A stretch of 48,517 nt of DNA from Nocardioides stalactiti. GTDB lineage: Bacteria > Actinomycetota > Actinomycetes > Propionibacteriales > Nocardioidaceae. Below, in pieces: positions 7,953-20,354 of the stretch. How positions within the stretch are numbered: position 1 is the stretch's first letter; each line of letters starts with the position of its first letter. The notes beneath the pieces are model-generated. The model had not been told where the DNA came from. It worked only from the letters and a program-made list of their open reading frames with translations, and did not search any database. The stretch is from assembly GCF_014180715.1 (NCBI RefSeq), contig NZ_JACEFC010000019.1, positions 1-48,517 on the forward strand, read 5' to 3'. A program made the translations under genes and the position numbers.

Positions 7953-9593
7953 TCACTCCCCGCTCTTGCTGACCAGCCAGAAGCGGAAGATGAAGGACGG
8001 GTCGAGGGTGTCCTCGACGCCCTGCATCTCCGGGCGGTAGACACCGATGTTCTGGCCCACCCACGAGGGGATGAACGGGACGTCGGTGGCGATGATCTGC
8101 TGCAGCTCGCCGAAGGCGGCCTCGCGGGCGGCCGGGTCGGACGCCCCCTGCTCCTCCGACACCAGGTCGTTGGCAGCCTGGTTGCTGTAGCCGTTCTGGA
8201 AGAACCCACCGTCGACGACGAACGGCGACAGGTAGGTGTCGGCGTCCGGGTAGTCCGGGAACCAGCCGAGCGCCCAGAGGTCGTAGGCGCCCTCCTTGTA
8301 GATGGTCTGGTACTGCTCCCACTCGGTGCTCTTCAGGTCGACGTCGAAGAGACCGCTCTCCTCGAGCTGGCGCTCCAGCTCGTTGGCCTCGTCCTCGAGG
8401 GCGGGGCCGTAGTGGGTGGGCGTCCAGCCGACGGTCAGGTCGACCGGGGTCTCGATGCCCGCGTCCGCGAGGATCTGCGCGGCCTTGTCGACGTCCGGCT
8501 CGCCGTAGGTGTCGAGGAACGCGTCGGACTGACCCGCGTAGCCGGGCGGGACGATCGAGTACAGCGGGTCCACGGTCCCGTCGTAGGCGTTCTCAGCGAT
8601 CGCCTCACGGTCGAAGACCTGAGCGGCGGCCTGGCGGACGGCGGCCTCCTTGCTGCTGCCGTCACCGTCGACCTTCCAGACCCAGTAGCGGATCTCGGCG
8701 CCCTGGCCGGTGGCGACCGCGACGTCCGGGTTCTCGGAGAGGTCGGAGATGTCGGTCGGGCTCAGGCTGCGCCAGGCGACGTCGACCTCGCCGGACTCGA
8801 TGGCGAGCTTGAGGGCAGAGGCCTCGGAGAAGTACTTCACGAAGACGGTCGGCGCGGCGGCGACGTTGTCACCGGCGTACTCCTCGTTGACCTCGAGCGT
8901 CGCCTGCTCGCCGGCCTTGTACTGGGCCAGCTTGTAGGGCCCGGAGCCGACGACCGCGTCGTCGGCGAGCTTCTCGTCGGCCGGGAAGGTCTCCTCGTCG
9001 ACGATCGCCCCTGCACCCGGGTAGGTGAGGACGTACTGGAACGTGGTGTCCGGCTTGTCGAGGTTGAAGATCACCGTCGTGTCGTCCGGGGTCTCGATGG
9101 CCCCCTCGGTGAGCGTGACGGTGCCGTCGTCCGCGCTGTCGGTGATGCTGCCGAGCAGGTAGATCGCCGCGCCGTTGGGGTCCTGGATCGCGATCGAGCG
9201 CTCGAAGCTGTACTTCACGTCCGAGGACGTGAGGTCGTTGCCGTTGGAGAACTTCAGGCCCTCCTTGAGCGTGCAGGTCAGCGTCTGCGGGTCGTCGTAG
9301 ACGCACTGCTCGGCAGCGTCGCCCACGATCTCCGTCGAGTTCGCCGGGACCGTCACGAGGGTCTGGTAGAGGTTGTACTCGAGCGTGCTCGAGCCCAGGT
9401 CGTAGGACCCGGCCGGGTCCAGGGCCGTCACGGTGTCGGTGGTGCCCAGGGTCCACGGGACCCCGGTCTCGCCGCCGACGTCGCCGTTGCCGTTGCCGCC
9501 GTTGCCCCCGCCCGGCTCGTCGTCGCCACAAGCCGCCAGGCTCACGGCCAGAGCTCCCGCTCCCACGAGCGCGAAGAACTGCTTCCGCTTCAC
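7953..9593 (-). CDS. Extracellular solute-binding lipoprotein, family 5 (peptide/nickel type)
   Basis: 546-residue binding protein that delivers substrate to the permeases. A signal peptide ends in the lipobox SLAAC, followed by a Gly/Asn-rich linker, so it is probably lipid-anchored outside the membrane. SBP_bac_5 features include LYQTLV near the N-terminus, KFSNGNDLTSSDVKYSFER, and WFPDYPDADTYL near the end. There are two possible GTG starts. I use 9593 because GAGGTG then lies 6 nt upstream; 9602 would place the start inside that Shine-Dalgarno. It is first in the operon. The ligand is unproven. Confidence 0.9.
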   Translation of the reverse strand: MKRKQFFALVGAGALAVSLAACGDDEPGGGNGGNGNGDVGGETGVPWTLGTTDTVTALDPAGSYDLGSSTLEYNLYQTLVTVPANSTEIVGDAAEQCVYDDPQTLTCTLKEGLKFSNGNDLTSSDVKYSFERSIAIQDPNGAAIYLLGSITDSADDGTVTLTEGAIETPDDTTVIFNLDKPDTTFQYVLTYPGAGAIVDEETFPADEKLADDAVVGSGPYKLAQYKAGEQATLEVNEEYAGDNVAAAPTVFVKYFSEASALKLAIESGEVDVAWRSLSPTDISDLSENPDVAVATGQGAEIRYWVWKVDGDGSSKEAAVRQAAAQVFDREAIAENAYDGTVDPLYSIVPPGYAGQSDAFLDTYGEPDVDKAAQILADAGIETPVDLTVGWTPTHYGPALEDEANELERQLEESGLFDVDLKSTEWEQYQTIYKEGAYDLWALGWFPDYPDADTYLSPFVVDGGFFQNGYSNQAANDLVSEEQGASDPAAREAAFGELQQIIATDVPFIPSWVGQNIGVYRPEMQGVEDTLDPSFIFRFWLVSKSGE

Positions 9594-9680
9594 GAGTGTC
9601 ACCTCAGAATCGATCCAGGCGGTCCCCGCCGATCGGGGGCCGGACTCCGTGCGGAAGATACTCCGGGCCCGAGTGAGGGG
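9594..9680 (-). promoter_or_regulatory. Leader/promoter region of the ABC importer operon
   Basis: These 87 bp separate the HAD gene stop from the binding-protein start and must hold the operon's leader unless it is read through from the HAD gene. The Shine-Dalgarno GAGGTG lies just before the GTG start. I cannot point to a confident -10/-35 pair or operator. Confidence 0.35.
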
Positions 9681-10373
9681 CTAGGGAAGATCCCCCGCTG
9701 GTATGTCTCGATCCGGCAACGTTTTCAGTTGGGCGGGCGTGATCCCCACGAGCGAGTCGCGGAACGTGCGCCGCTCCCCCGCCGGTACGGCGACGTGGTT
9801 GGGCACCACGAGCACCTGGCAGCCGGCGGCGGCCGCGGAGGTGGCGCCGGTCGGCGAGTCCTCGATCGCGACGCAGTCCTCTGCAGCGACCCCGAGGGCC
9901 GCGGCGGCGGTCAGGTAGGGCTCCGGGTGCGGTTTGCCCCGGTCGACCTGGTCACCGGTCACGACCACGCGGAAGGTCTCCGGCGGCAGGTGCTCGAGGA
10001 TCGGCGCGACGAAGCGTTCGTAGGACATCGTGACCAGCGCACACGGCACACCGGCCTCCTTGAGCGCCAGCAGCAGCTCGCGCGCGCCCGCGCACCACGG
10101 GACCGCGTGCTGCACCCGGGCGACGACCCCGTCGAGCAACCGCTCGACGATCTCCTCCGGCGTGAGCGGGATCCCCATGTGCTGCCGGATGTACTCCCCG
10201 GAGTACAGCAGGCTGTTGCCGACGAGGAGCTGAGCGTCCTCGGTGGTCCAGGTCGCGCCGTACTCCTCGGCGAGCTCGATCTCGGTCGCCATCCAGTACG
10301 GCTCGGTGTCGACGAGCGTGCCGTCCATGTCCCAGAGGACCGCTGCGGGGAGGCTGCGTTCGGTCTCGGGCAC
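9681..10373 (-). CDS. HAD-superfamily hydrolase (beta-phosphoglucomutase-like)
   Basis: 230-residue HAD phosphatase. WDMDGTLVDTEPYW is motif I with the nucleophile Asp and acid Asp; VTMSYER supplies the motif II Ser/Thr; the Lys of KPHPEPYL is motif III; and CVAIEDSPTGATSA is motif IV. An alpha-helical cap lies between motifs I and II, as in the PGM-like subfamily that acts on small phosphorylated sugars. The GTG start at 10373 follows TAGGGT (10385 to 10380) by 6 nt, consistent with a leaderless mRNA. The substrate cannot be assigned. Confidence 0.88.
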   Translation of the reverse strand: MPETERSLPAAVLWDMDGTLVDTEPYWMATEIELAEEYGATWTTEDAQLLVGNSLLYSGEYIRQHMGIPLTPEEIVERLLDGVVARVQHAVPWCAGARELLLALKEAGVPCALVTMSYERFVAPILEHLPPETFRVVVTGDQVDRGKPHPEPYLTAAAALGVAAEDCVAIEDSPTGATSAAAAGCQVLVVPNHVAVPAGERRTFRDSLVGITPAQLKTLPDRDIPAGDLP

Positions 10374-10396
10374 GGCCCCACCCTAGGGCTCGCCGG

Positions 10397-12364
10397 TCAC
10401 GGCACCTCGATGACCGTGCTGAGGGTGCTGGAGTTGCCTCCGAAGTCGTAGACGCTGAGGTCGGTCTGGAGGGTGGTGCCCGGGTCGAGCGGCACGAACT
10501 GGTAGCTCAGGTTGGGGATGTCTGCGTAGAGGCCGACGTCGGTCGTGGGCTCCCAGATCTCCTCGCCGTCTGCGGTGAGGGTGAGCACGTCGGGGACGAT
10601 GATGCCCTCGGGGTCGGGCGCGAGCTCCCCGTAGCCGCCGGACAGCTCGTCGTAGAGGTAGAGCGTCTCGCTGGTGAACTCGCCCGACGCCGAGTCGAAC
10701 ACGATCGACAGCAGGGCCTCCTGAGGGACCTGGTCGGGGTCGTAGGACGCGTAGTACGTGAGCGGGACGTCGAAGCTGACCGTGCTCAGGTCCGCGCTCA
10801 CCGAGATGTCGACGTAGGCGTAGGCGCTGTCCTCACCGTCGGAGAGCTCCAGGTAGCTGAGGTCGTAGGAGCCCTCGGCCAGCGCGAGGTCACCGTCCTC
10901 GGTGACGTCGACGGCCTCCTCGCCGAAGTAGGAGATCGAGCCGTCGTCGTTGACGAGGGCATAGCTGATGGTGGCCTCGACGATGTTGTCGAGCGCTGCC
11001 ACGTCGAAGTTGCCGGCGAGGGTCACGCCCTCGGCGTCGAAGGAGACCTCCGGACCCGCGTCGGGGTCGGTGAACTCGGGGAGCTCCTCCTCGGGGATCG
11101 CGTCGCCCGCCGCGTAGTAGGCGGCCAGGAACTCCGCCCACGGGTCCGCGCTCGCCACGTCCTTGTAGGCGCCGTCGGCGAGCTCCTCCAGCGGCGGGAG
11201 ATAGATCGACAGGCCGGTCGCCCCGGCGGTGCTGGGGCCGAACACCTCGTCGACGACCGCCTGGTCGAGGGCGTCGACCACGGCGTCGGCCTGCTCGGAC
11301 ACCTCGGGCGCTGCCTCACCGATCGCCACCGCGAGGAGCCCGAGGTCGCTGAGGTGCTTGTCCTGGGTGGCGTCCGGGCTCTTGCCGAACGAGAGCGTGG
11401 ACGCCTCGGACTGTCCGACGGCGGGCGCCACGTCGGTGGCCTGCTCCGCGAGGGCCGCCGCGAAGTCGGCGACGGCGGCGTCGACCTCGTCCATCTTGGT
11501 CAGGTCGGTCATCGACAGCGTGATCTCGTCCACGGTGCCCTGGTCGAGCGCCTGCTGCTCGAAGCCGTCGATGATCGCCGTGCCGAACGCGTCGGCGGTG
11601 GCGTCGGGGTCGTCGGCGAGGAGCTGGAGCGACCCGTAGTCCCACCCGTGTCCGGGCTCGAGCTCCTGGGAGGCGACCAGGCGGTCGGCGTACGGCGCGA
11701 CGGCGCTGGCCACCTCGTAGTTGGCCATCAGGCACGCGTCGAAGCCGAGCAGGTCGAGCTTGTCCACGCCGGCCCGCTCGAGGCCGGCCGCGATGCCCTC
11801 GGTGATCTGGGCGAGGTCGAGCACGTCCCAGTCGCTGCCCTCGTCCGGGCCGATGCCCGGCCAGGACGCGCCGTGGTCGCTGATGATCAGGGCGTAGTGG
11901 CCGGCGCGGTGCGCCTCGATCCCGTCGGCGATGAAGTCCGCGAGCACCTGCGGGTCGGCCGAGTCGACGTCGCCCAGGTCCTCGACCAGCTCGGTGGCGC
12001 CGGGCGCGCCGAGGTCGAGCACCCGGCCACCCACCCAGGTCCCCTGGTCGAGCACCTCGTCGTCGCCGTAGTCGACCGAGCGGTCCATCAGCTCACGGAT
12101 CTGGAGGTTCTCGTTGGAGCCGACCGTGCCGAGCTCGTTGACGTCCTCGACCATGAACGGTTCCAGGTCGGTGTCGGCCATCGAGTAGTGCAGCACCGTC
12201 CAGCCGTCACCCTCCCGGCCGGTGTGCTCGACGGCGGCGTCGCCGGCGCCCCCGCCCTCGTCGCCGTCGCTGTCGTCGGAGCTGCCGCTGCAGGCGGCGG
12301 TGATCACCAGGAGACAACAGGTCGCCAGGGCGAGCGGGGCGCGTCGAGCGCGGGTCGTGAGCAC
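10397..12364 (-). CDS. Clostripain-family (C11) cysteine peptidase lipoprotein
   Basis: 655-residue exported protein. The lipobox ITAAC places lipidation at Cys25, followed by a Ser/Asp/Gly linker. The catalytic dyad of clan CD peptidases is visible: His164 in LIISDHGAS and Cys211 in LGFDACLMANYEVA. The second half is beta-rich and Asp-rich and probably a surface or substrate-binding module. C11 peptidases cleave after Arg/Lys in known members, and a DxxxxDE-rich environment could reflect calcium dependence. The GTG start at 12364 follows TAGAGT (12376 to 12371) by 6 nt. It is transcribed divergently from the Calx-beta protein gene. Confidence 0.85.
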   Translation of the reverse strand: MLTTRARRAPLALATCCLLVITAACSGSSDDSDGDEGGGAGDAAVEHTGREGDGWTVLHYSMADTDLEPFMVEDVNELGTVGSNENLQIRELMDRSVDYGDDEVLDQGTWVGGRVLDLGAPGATELVEDLGDVDSADPQVLADFIADGIEAHRAGHYALIISDHGASWPGIGPDEGSDWDVLDLAQITEGIAAGLERAGVDKLDLLGFDACLMANYEVASAVAPYADRLVASQELEPGHGWDYGSLQLLADDPDATADAFGTAIIDGFEQQALDQGTVDEITLSMTDLTKMDEVDAAVADFAAALAEQATDVAPAVGQSEASTLSFGKSPDATQDKHLSDLGLLAVAIGEAAPEVSEQADAVVDALDQAVVDEVFGPSTAGATGLSIYLPPLEELADGAYKDVASADPWAEFLAAYYAAGDAIPEEELPEFTDPDAGPEVSFDAEGVTLAGNFDVAALDNIVEATISYALVNDDGSISYFGEEAVDVTEDGDLALAEGSYDLSYLELSDGEDSAYAYVDISVSADLSTVSFDVPLTYYASYDPDQVPQEALLSIVFDSASGEFTSETLYLYDELSGGYGELAPDPEGIIVPDVLTLTADGEEIWEPTTDVGLYADIPNLSYQFVPLDPGTTLQTDLSVYDFGGNSSTLSTVIEVP

Positions 12365-12482
12365 GCTCGAACTCTAGGGAGGCACCACCCGTGGCCGTGC
12401 GGAAAGGGAAGAACTCTCGACTGTTCGTCCGCAGGACGCAGACCTCTCTCCCCGATCGTCGGCGCGGTCCCGTTCGCCGCCG

Positions 12483-12488
12483 TATATT
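12483..12488 (+). promoter_or_regulatory. Candidate -10 box of the Calx-beta protein gene
   Basis: TATATT stands out in GC-rich surroundings 49 nt before the ATG at 12537. It implies a leader of about 40 nt containing a short CCGAG/CTCGG hairpin (12496-12508) and GAGGGA as ribosome binding site. No clear -35 is visible. Confidence 0.45.
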
Positions 12489-12536
12489 CGCCAGCCGAGG
12501 GGTCTCGGCCAACGGCGACGAACGAGGGATGGCGTC

Positions 12537-14294
12537 ATGGGAGCACGGTCCGTGCTGCGCGGTGCACTGGCGGCGGTCATGCTGGGCGGCGCACTGAGCG
12601 CAGCCACGACGGCAGCAGCACCCCGAGCGACCGCCGCAGCGATCCCGGCTCCACCGCCGCCCGTCGTCGTGATGGTCGACGCGGTGACGGACAACTACAA
12701 GACCTGGGACCGCGCTGCGAGCGACAACCGGACCTCGTTGTTGATGCGCGCGGTCGCGGTGGGGACGACGACCTACGTCGTCAACCACGCCGGCACCCCC
12801 AACGGGGCGCCGACGACGATGAGCAACGGGATCCCGCTCAAGGTCGCCGGCGGCAGCGGCACCACGGCCTACCTCCGGTTCACGGGCGTCACCCAGTACC
12901 GGATCTTCGACGTCGGCGCCTTCGGCCCGTTCGCCGCGGTGAACAAGGCGACGCTCCAGGCCTCCCCGCTGTCCTTCACCGCCACCGTCCACCGCGCGAG
13001 CGACAACGTCGTGCTCGGCAGCACCCGCGTCGACTACCGGTACGACCCGACCGTGGCCGGGCTGGGCCCCGACTTCGTCGAGCACAACGGTCCCGGCGGC
13101 CGCTGGTTCGTGTACGACGGCGCGCACCACGAGGTCACCGGGTCCAGCAACCGCAACAAGACACCCCTGAACTGGCCGAACGCCGTCGAGGTCCGGTCGA
13201 CGGAGGTCCGCGCCGGCGCGGGGGCGAAGGTGCTGGTGAGCCCGGTCGACGTCACCGGCATCCCGGTCCCCGGGTTCCGGGACTGGCCGGGCGCGGGACC
13301 CACCCAACCGATGCCGATCGACCTCGCCTGGAACCCGAGTACCGGCCAACCGACCCAGACCACCGGGGACGCCGCGGTTCGCGTGGTCCCTGCGAACCTC
13401 GCCGTCGGCAGCTACGCCATCGCCGCCTCGTCGACCTGTCAGGGGTTCTGCAAGCAGGACTACGTCCACAACACGCTCAGCGGATCGGGCACCGTCACCG
13501 CGACCAGCACCGCTCCGACCGCCCCGAGCCTGCTCGTCGACACGATCAGCTGGACCGAGGAGAGCAACGGGGCCTGGAGTCCCTTCCAGGTCACGCTGTC
13601 TCGCGGCGGCGACCTCACCGGGACGACCGTGGCGACGATCAGCCTGCCTGGCGCCGATCCCGCCGACATCTCCTTCGCGACCACCAAGGTCACGTTCCGT
13701 CCCGGTGAGTACTACCGCGAGCTGCGGGGCTACATCTACGCCGACACCGTCGCCGAGGGCAACGAGACCTGGGGCTTCCAGGTGACCGCACCCGGGGCAC
13801 AGGTCACGACGACGACGGTGACCGTCCTGGACGACGACAGCGAGGCCGTCGACCACGACACCGACTCGGCTCTCCGGCGCCTGCCTGACGGCCCGTGGAA
13901 GGGCACGGGGATCGTCGACCGGAGCCTGAACGACGTGGGCGCCGACCAGACCCTGGCCCTCAAGGTCCCGCGCAGCCAGTTCGCCCGGGTGCTCGTGTCG
14001 GTGAAGAACACGGGTACGGTCGACGAGGCCTACGTCCTGGCGTCGGGCATCGCCGGCGCCGGCGCGAGAGTGTCCTTCTGGGTGGCCGGCAAGGACGTCA
14101 CGAACCAGGTCAACGCGGGCGAATTCACGACCGCCGCGATCGCGCCCGGCGCCAGGACCAACGTGACCATCAGGTTCACCGTTCCGAGGGGTGCGAGCGT
14201 GGGAGCCGTGCGCAAGGCCTACCTGCACGCGATCCCGTCCGGCGGGACCAGCGCCGACAAGGACGTCGTCCTCGCCAGGGTGACGGTCGGATAG
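12537..14294 (+). CDS. Secreted Calx-beta-type domain protein
   Basis: 585-residue exported protein with an N-terminal Ala-rich signal peptide ending around TTAAAPRA. Roughly residues 340-430 read like a Calx-beta module: alternating strands, then FRPGEYYRELRGYI, VAEGNETWGF and a VTVLDDDS end with calcium-type acidic residues. The N-terminal ~300 residues contain repeated strand patterns (VDYRYDPT, WPNAVEVRSTEV) without a family I recognise, and the last ~130 residues form another beta domain. It is probably an extracellular, surface-associated or adhesive protein. It lies divergent to the C11 peptidase gene, suggesting shared regulation or a substrate link, which is inference. Confidence 0.7.
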   Translation: MGARSVLRGALAAVMLGGALSAATTAAAPRATAAAIPAPPPPVVVMVDAVTDNYKTWDRAASDNRTSLLMRAVAVGTTTYVVNHAGTPNGAPTTMSNGIPLKVAGGSGTTAYLRFTGVTQYRIFDVGAFGPFAAVNKATLQASPLSFTATVHRASDNVVLGSTRVDYRYDPTVAGLGPDFVEHNGPGGRWFVYDGAHHEVTGSSNRNKTPLNWPNAVEVRSTEVRAGAGAKVLVSPVDVTGIPVPGFRDWPGAGPTQPMPIDLAWNPSTGQPTQTTGDAAVRVVPANLAVGSYAIAASSTCQGFCKQDYVHNTLSGSGTVTATSTAPTAPSLLVDTISWTEESNGAWSPFQVTLSRGGDLTGTTVATISLPGADPADISFATTKVTFRPGEYYRELRGYIYADTVAEGNETWGFQVTAPGAQVTTTTVTVLDDDSEAVDHDTDSALRRLPDGPWKGTGIVDRSLNDVGADQTLALKVPRSQFARVLVSVKNTGTVDEAYVLASGIAGAGARVSFWVAGKDVTNQVNAGEFTTAAIAPGARTNVTIRFTVPRGASVGAVRKAYLHAIPSGGTSADKDVVLARVTVG

Positions 14295-14310
14295 CTCCCA
14301 CCGCCAGCCC

Positions 14311-14343
14311 GGCTCAGTCCTCCGGCGCTCAGTCCTCCGGCGC

Positions 14344-14355
<12 letters not shown>
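14311..14355. repeat. Three tandem 15-bp copies spanning the metH stop codon
   Basis: The unit CGCTCAGTCCTCCGG occurs at 14311-14325 (first base G), 14326-14340 and 14341-14355. On the minus strand it encodes the last residues Pro-Glu-Asp and the TGA stop of metH, so two extra copies of the gene's tail and stop lie directly downstream. Confidence 0.97.
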
Positions 14356-18075
<3,720 letters not shown>

Positions 18076-18080
18076 GCCAC

Positions 18081-18164
18081 ATCCTTCCGATTCGGAAGGC
18101 GCCCTTGGAGATCACCGAGCGTGGCGGACCTTCCGTTGGGTGGTCCGTTGCAACGCCTCTCGGC
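18081..18164 (-). promoter_or_regulatory. SAH riboswitch with Shine-Dalgarno sequestering platform, metH leader
   Basis: Read on the minus strand, P1 pairs CCGAG (18163-18159) with CTCGG (18119-18115), and P2 pairs CGGACC with GGTCCG (18147-18142 with 18130-18125). The conserved AGGCGTTGCAA core follows the 5' strand of P1. Its AGGCG (18158-18154) can form a pseudoknot with CGCCT (18101-18097). This matches the S-adenosylhomocysteine riboswitch architecture, known upstream of ahcY, metH and metF. The CGCCT also overlaps the 5' arm of a hairpin (18099-18083) whose 3' arm is the metH ribosome site GGAAGG. SAH binding should therefore break the hairpin and turn translation on. Confidence 0.85.
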
Positions 18165-18171
18165 AGCAGCA

Positions 18172-18177
18172 ATCCTA
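18172..18177 (-). promoter_or_regulatory. Candidate -10 box for metH
   Basis: Minus-strand TAGGAT ends 7 nt before the first base of riboswitch helix P1 (18164). Transcription would begin almost exactly at the aptamer, which supports both calls. No convincing -35 is seen. Confidence 0.6.
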
Positions 18178-18233
18178 ACCGGCACGCCCGACCCGCCAGC
18201 GATTTCCCGCATGCTGGCACTAACCTCGACGAG

Positions 18234-19085
18234 GTGATGGAGATCGAGGACACGCCGGACCTGGTCCGGCCCGTGGTGATCGCAGCGTTCGAGGGTTGGA
18301 ACGACGCAGCCGAGGCGGCCTCCGCCGTGGTCGACCACCTCATCGACGTGTGGGACGCCCGGATCGTCGCCGCGATCGATCCCGAGGACTACTACGACTT
18401 CCAGGTCAACCGGCCGACCGTCGGCGTCGACGACAACGGATACCGCAAGCTGACCTGGCCGAGCACCCACATCGCCGTCGCCTCTCCTCCGGAGCTCGAC
18501 CACGACGTGATCCTGGTCCGCGGGATCGAGCCCAGCATGCGGTGGCGCGGCTTCTGCGCCGAGCTGCTGGCCTGCATCGACGACCTCGGCGGCCAGCTGG
18601 TCGTCACCCTCGGTGCCCTGCTCGCCGACACGCCCCACACCCGCCCGATCCCGGTCACCGGTACGGCGACCGAGCCCGACCTCGTCGACCGGATGAAGCT
18701 CGAGCAGTCCACCTACGAGGGACCCACCGGCATCGTCGGTGTGCTGCAGGACGCCTGCGTGAAGCTCGACATCCCGGCGGCGTCGTACTGGGCGGCCGTG
18801 CCGCACTACGTCGCCCAGCCGCCGTGCCCCAAGGCGACGCTCGCGCTCATCGGCCAGATCGAGGACCTGCTCCAGGTGAGCATCCCGCTGGGCGACCTCC
18901 CCGAGGACGCCCGCGCCTGGGAGCGCGGTGTCGACGAGCTCGCGGAGGAGGACGACGACATCGCCGACTACGTCCGTTCGCTGGAGGAGACGCGGGACAC
19001 CGCCGACCTGCCCGAGGCGTCCGGCGAGGCGATCGCCCGCGAGTTCGAGCGCTACCTCAAGCGCCGGACCGACGAGGACTCGTAG
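18234..19085 (+). CDS. PAC2 family protein
   Basis: 283-residue protein of the PAC2 (proteasome-assembly-chaperone-2-like) family, widespread in Actinobacteria beside metH. Recognisable segments are VVIAAFEGWNDAAEAAS at the N-terminus, VILVRGIEPSMRWR, and LVVTLGALLADTPHTRPIPVTG. The C-terminus is acidic and helical. Biochemical function is unknown; eukaryotic relatives help assemble proteasomes, and many actinobacteria carry a proteasome nearby. Start choice: TAACCT (18221-18226) lies 7 nt before GTG 18234, favouring it over ATG 18237. The stop lies 3 bp from the stop of mshC, which is convergent. Confidence 0.87.
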   Translation: MMEIEDTPDLVRPVVIAAFEGWNDAAEAASAVVDHLIDVWDARIVAAIDPEDYYDFQVNRPTVGVDDNGYRKLTWPSTHIAVASPPELDHDVILVRGIEPSMRWRGFCAELLACIDDLGGQLVVTLGALLADTPHTRPIPVTGTATEPDLVDRMKLEQSTYEGPTGIVGVLQDACVKLDIPAASYWAAVPHYVAQPPCPKATLALIGQIEDLLQVSIPLGDLPEDARAWERGVDELAEEDDDIADYVRSLEETRDTADLPEASGEAIAREFERYLKRRTDEDS

Positions 19086-19088
19086 CGC

Positions 19089-20324
19089 TCAGAGCGACAG
19101 GCCGAGGGCTGCGTCGAGCACCGGGAGCAGCGTCGCCGCGGCGTCGCTGTCGCTGGTGTCCGCCAGGCCGTCGGTGCCGAGGGTCGCCGCCACCCAGGCG
19201 TCGAGCGCAGCGGTCGCGCGCGGAGCGTCGAGGTCGTCGGCCAGCGCTGCCAGCACCTCGGTGACGACCGGCTCCGCCGGCGCACCCGCTCCGAGGGCCA
19301 GGGCAGAGCGCCAGCGGGCGACGTCGTCGACCGCGACCCACAGCAGGTCGTCGGTCCACTCCCAGTCCGCCCGGTAGTGGTGGCGCAGCAGCGCCAGCCG
19401 GATCGCCATCGGGTCGATGTCGCTGTTGCGCAGCGCCGAGACGAAGACCAGGTTGCCGCGGGACTTCGACATCTTCTCGCCGTCGTAGCCGACCATGCCG
19501 GCGTGGGCGTAGGCGCGCGCGTAGGGCGCACCGGTGGCGACCTGGGCGTGACCGGCGCACATCTCGTGGTGCGGGAACACCAGGTCGCTGCCGCCGCCCT
19601 GCACGTCCATGGTGCCGCCGAGGTTGTCGAGCGCGATCGCGGCGCACTCGATGTGCCAGCCGGGACGACCGCGTCCGAACGGGCTCTCCCAGGCCGGCTC
19701 GTCGGGACGCTCACCGCGCCACACGACACAGTCGAGGGGGTCCTTCTTGCCCGGTCGGTCCGGGTCGCCGCCGCGCTCGCCGAACAGCGCGAGCATCGTC
19801 TCGCGGTCGTAGCGCGACTCCTCGCCGAAGGCGGGGTCGGCGGTCACGGAGAAGTAGAGGTCGTCCTCGACCTTGTAGACCGCGCCCGCCGCCTGGAGCC
19901 GCTCGATGAGCGCGATGACCAGCGGGATCGATTCGACCGCGCCGACGAAGGCGTCCGGCGGGAGCACCCGCAGCGCCTGCATGTCCTGGCGGAACAGCTC
20001 GGTCTCGCGCTGGGCGAGCTCGACCCAGTCGACCCCGACCTTGGTGGCCCGCTCGAGCAGCGGGTCGTCCACGTCGGTCACGTTCTGGACGAACCGGACC
20101 TCGTGGCCGGCGTTGCGCCACGCCCGGTTGAGCAGGTCGAACGCGATGTAGGTGTTGGCGTGGCCCAGGTGCGTGGCGTCGTACGGCGTGATGCCGCAGA
20201 CGTAGAGCTTCGCCGGGCCGTCGGGGGCGGTGGTGACCAGACCGCTCGCCGCGGTGTCGTGGACGGCGACCGCAGGGCCGGCCACGGACAGGTTCGGGAC
20301 CTCGGGGGCCGTCCACGCGCGCAT
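19089..20324 (-). CDS. mshC: Cysteine--1-D-myo-inosityl 2-amino-2-deoxy-alpha-D-glucopyranoside ligase MshC
   Basis: 411-residue paralogue of cysteinyl-tRNA synthetase that joins Cys to GlcN-Ins in mycothiol synthesis. It has [20 protein letters not shown] (zinc Cys plus HIGH-like motif), [23 protein letters not shown] (further zinc ligands) and KMSKS in [10 protein letters not shown]. It lacks the C-terminal anticodon-binding part of CysS and is the usual MshC length. The start ATG 20324 follows TAGCAT (20336 to 20331) by 6 nt, so leaderless. It heads the mshC-SCO1664-DUF3090 neighbourhood conserved in Actinobacteria. Confidence 0.96.
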   Translation of the reverse strand: MRAWTAPEVPNLSVAGPAVAVHDTAASGLVTTAPDGPAKLYVCGITPYDATHLGHANTYIAFDLLNRAWRNAGHEVRFVQNVTDVDDPLLERATKVGVDWVELAQRETELFRQDMQALRVLPPDAFVGAVESIPLVIALIERLQAAGAVYKVEDDLYFSVTADPAFGEESRYDRETMLALFGERGGDPDRPGKKDPLDCVVWRGERPDEPAWESPFGRGRPGWHIECAAIALDNLGGTMDVQGGGSDLVFPHHEMCAGHAQVATGAPYARAYAHAGMVGYDGEKMSKSRGNLVFVSALRNSDIDPMAIRLALLRHHYRADWEWTDDLLWVAVDDVARWRSALALGAGAPAEPVVTEVLAALADDLDAPRATAALDAWVAATLGTDGLADTSDSDAAATLLPVLDAALGLSL

Positions 20325-20354
20325 GGCGCGATGCTATCCGCCGCGGTCAGGACA

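Noticed and set aside
7905..10451. 848-residue plus-strand open frame over the ABC binding-protein and HAD genes
   Set aside because: Antisense shadow; the minus-strand genes have clear family motifs and codon use.
18076..18233. Cobalamin riboswitch upstream of metH
   Set aside because: No B12 box or the long multi-helix architecture; the short aptamer matches SAH instead.
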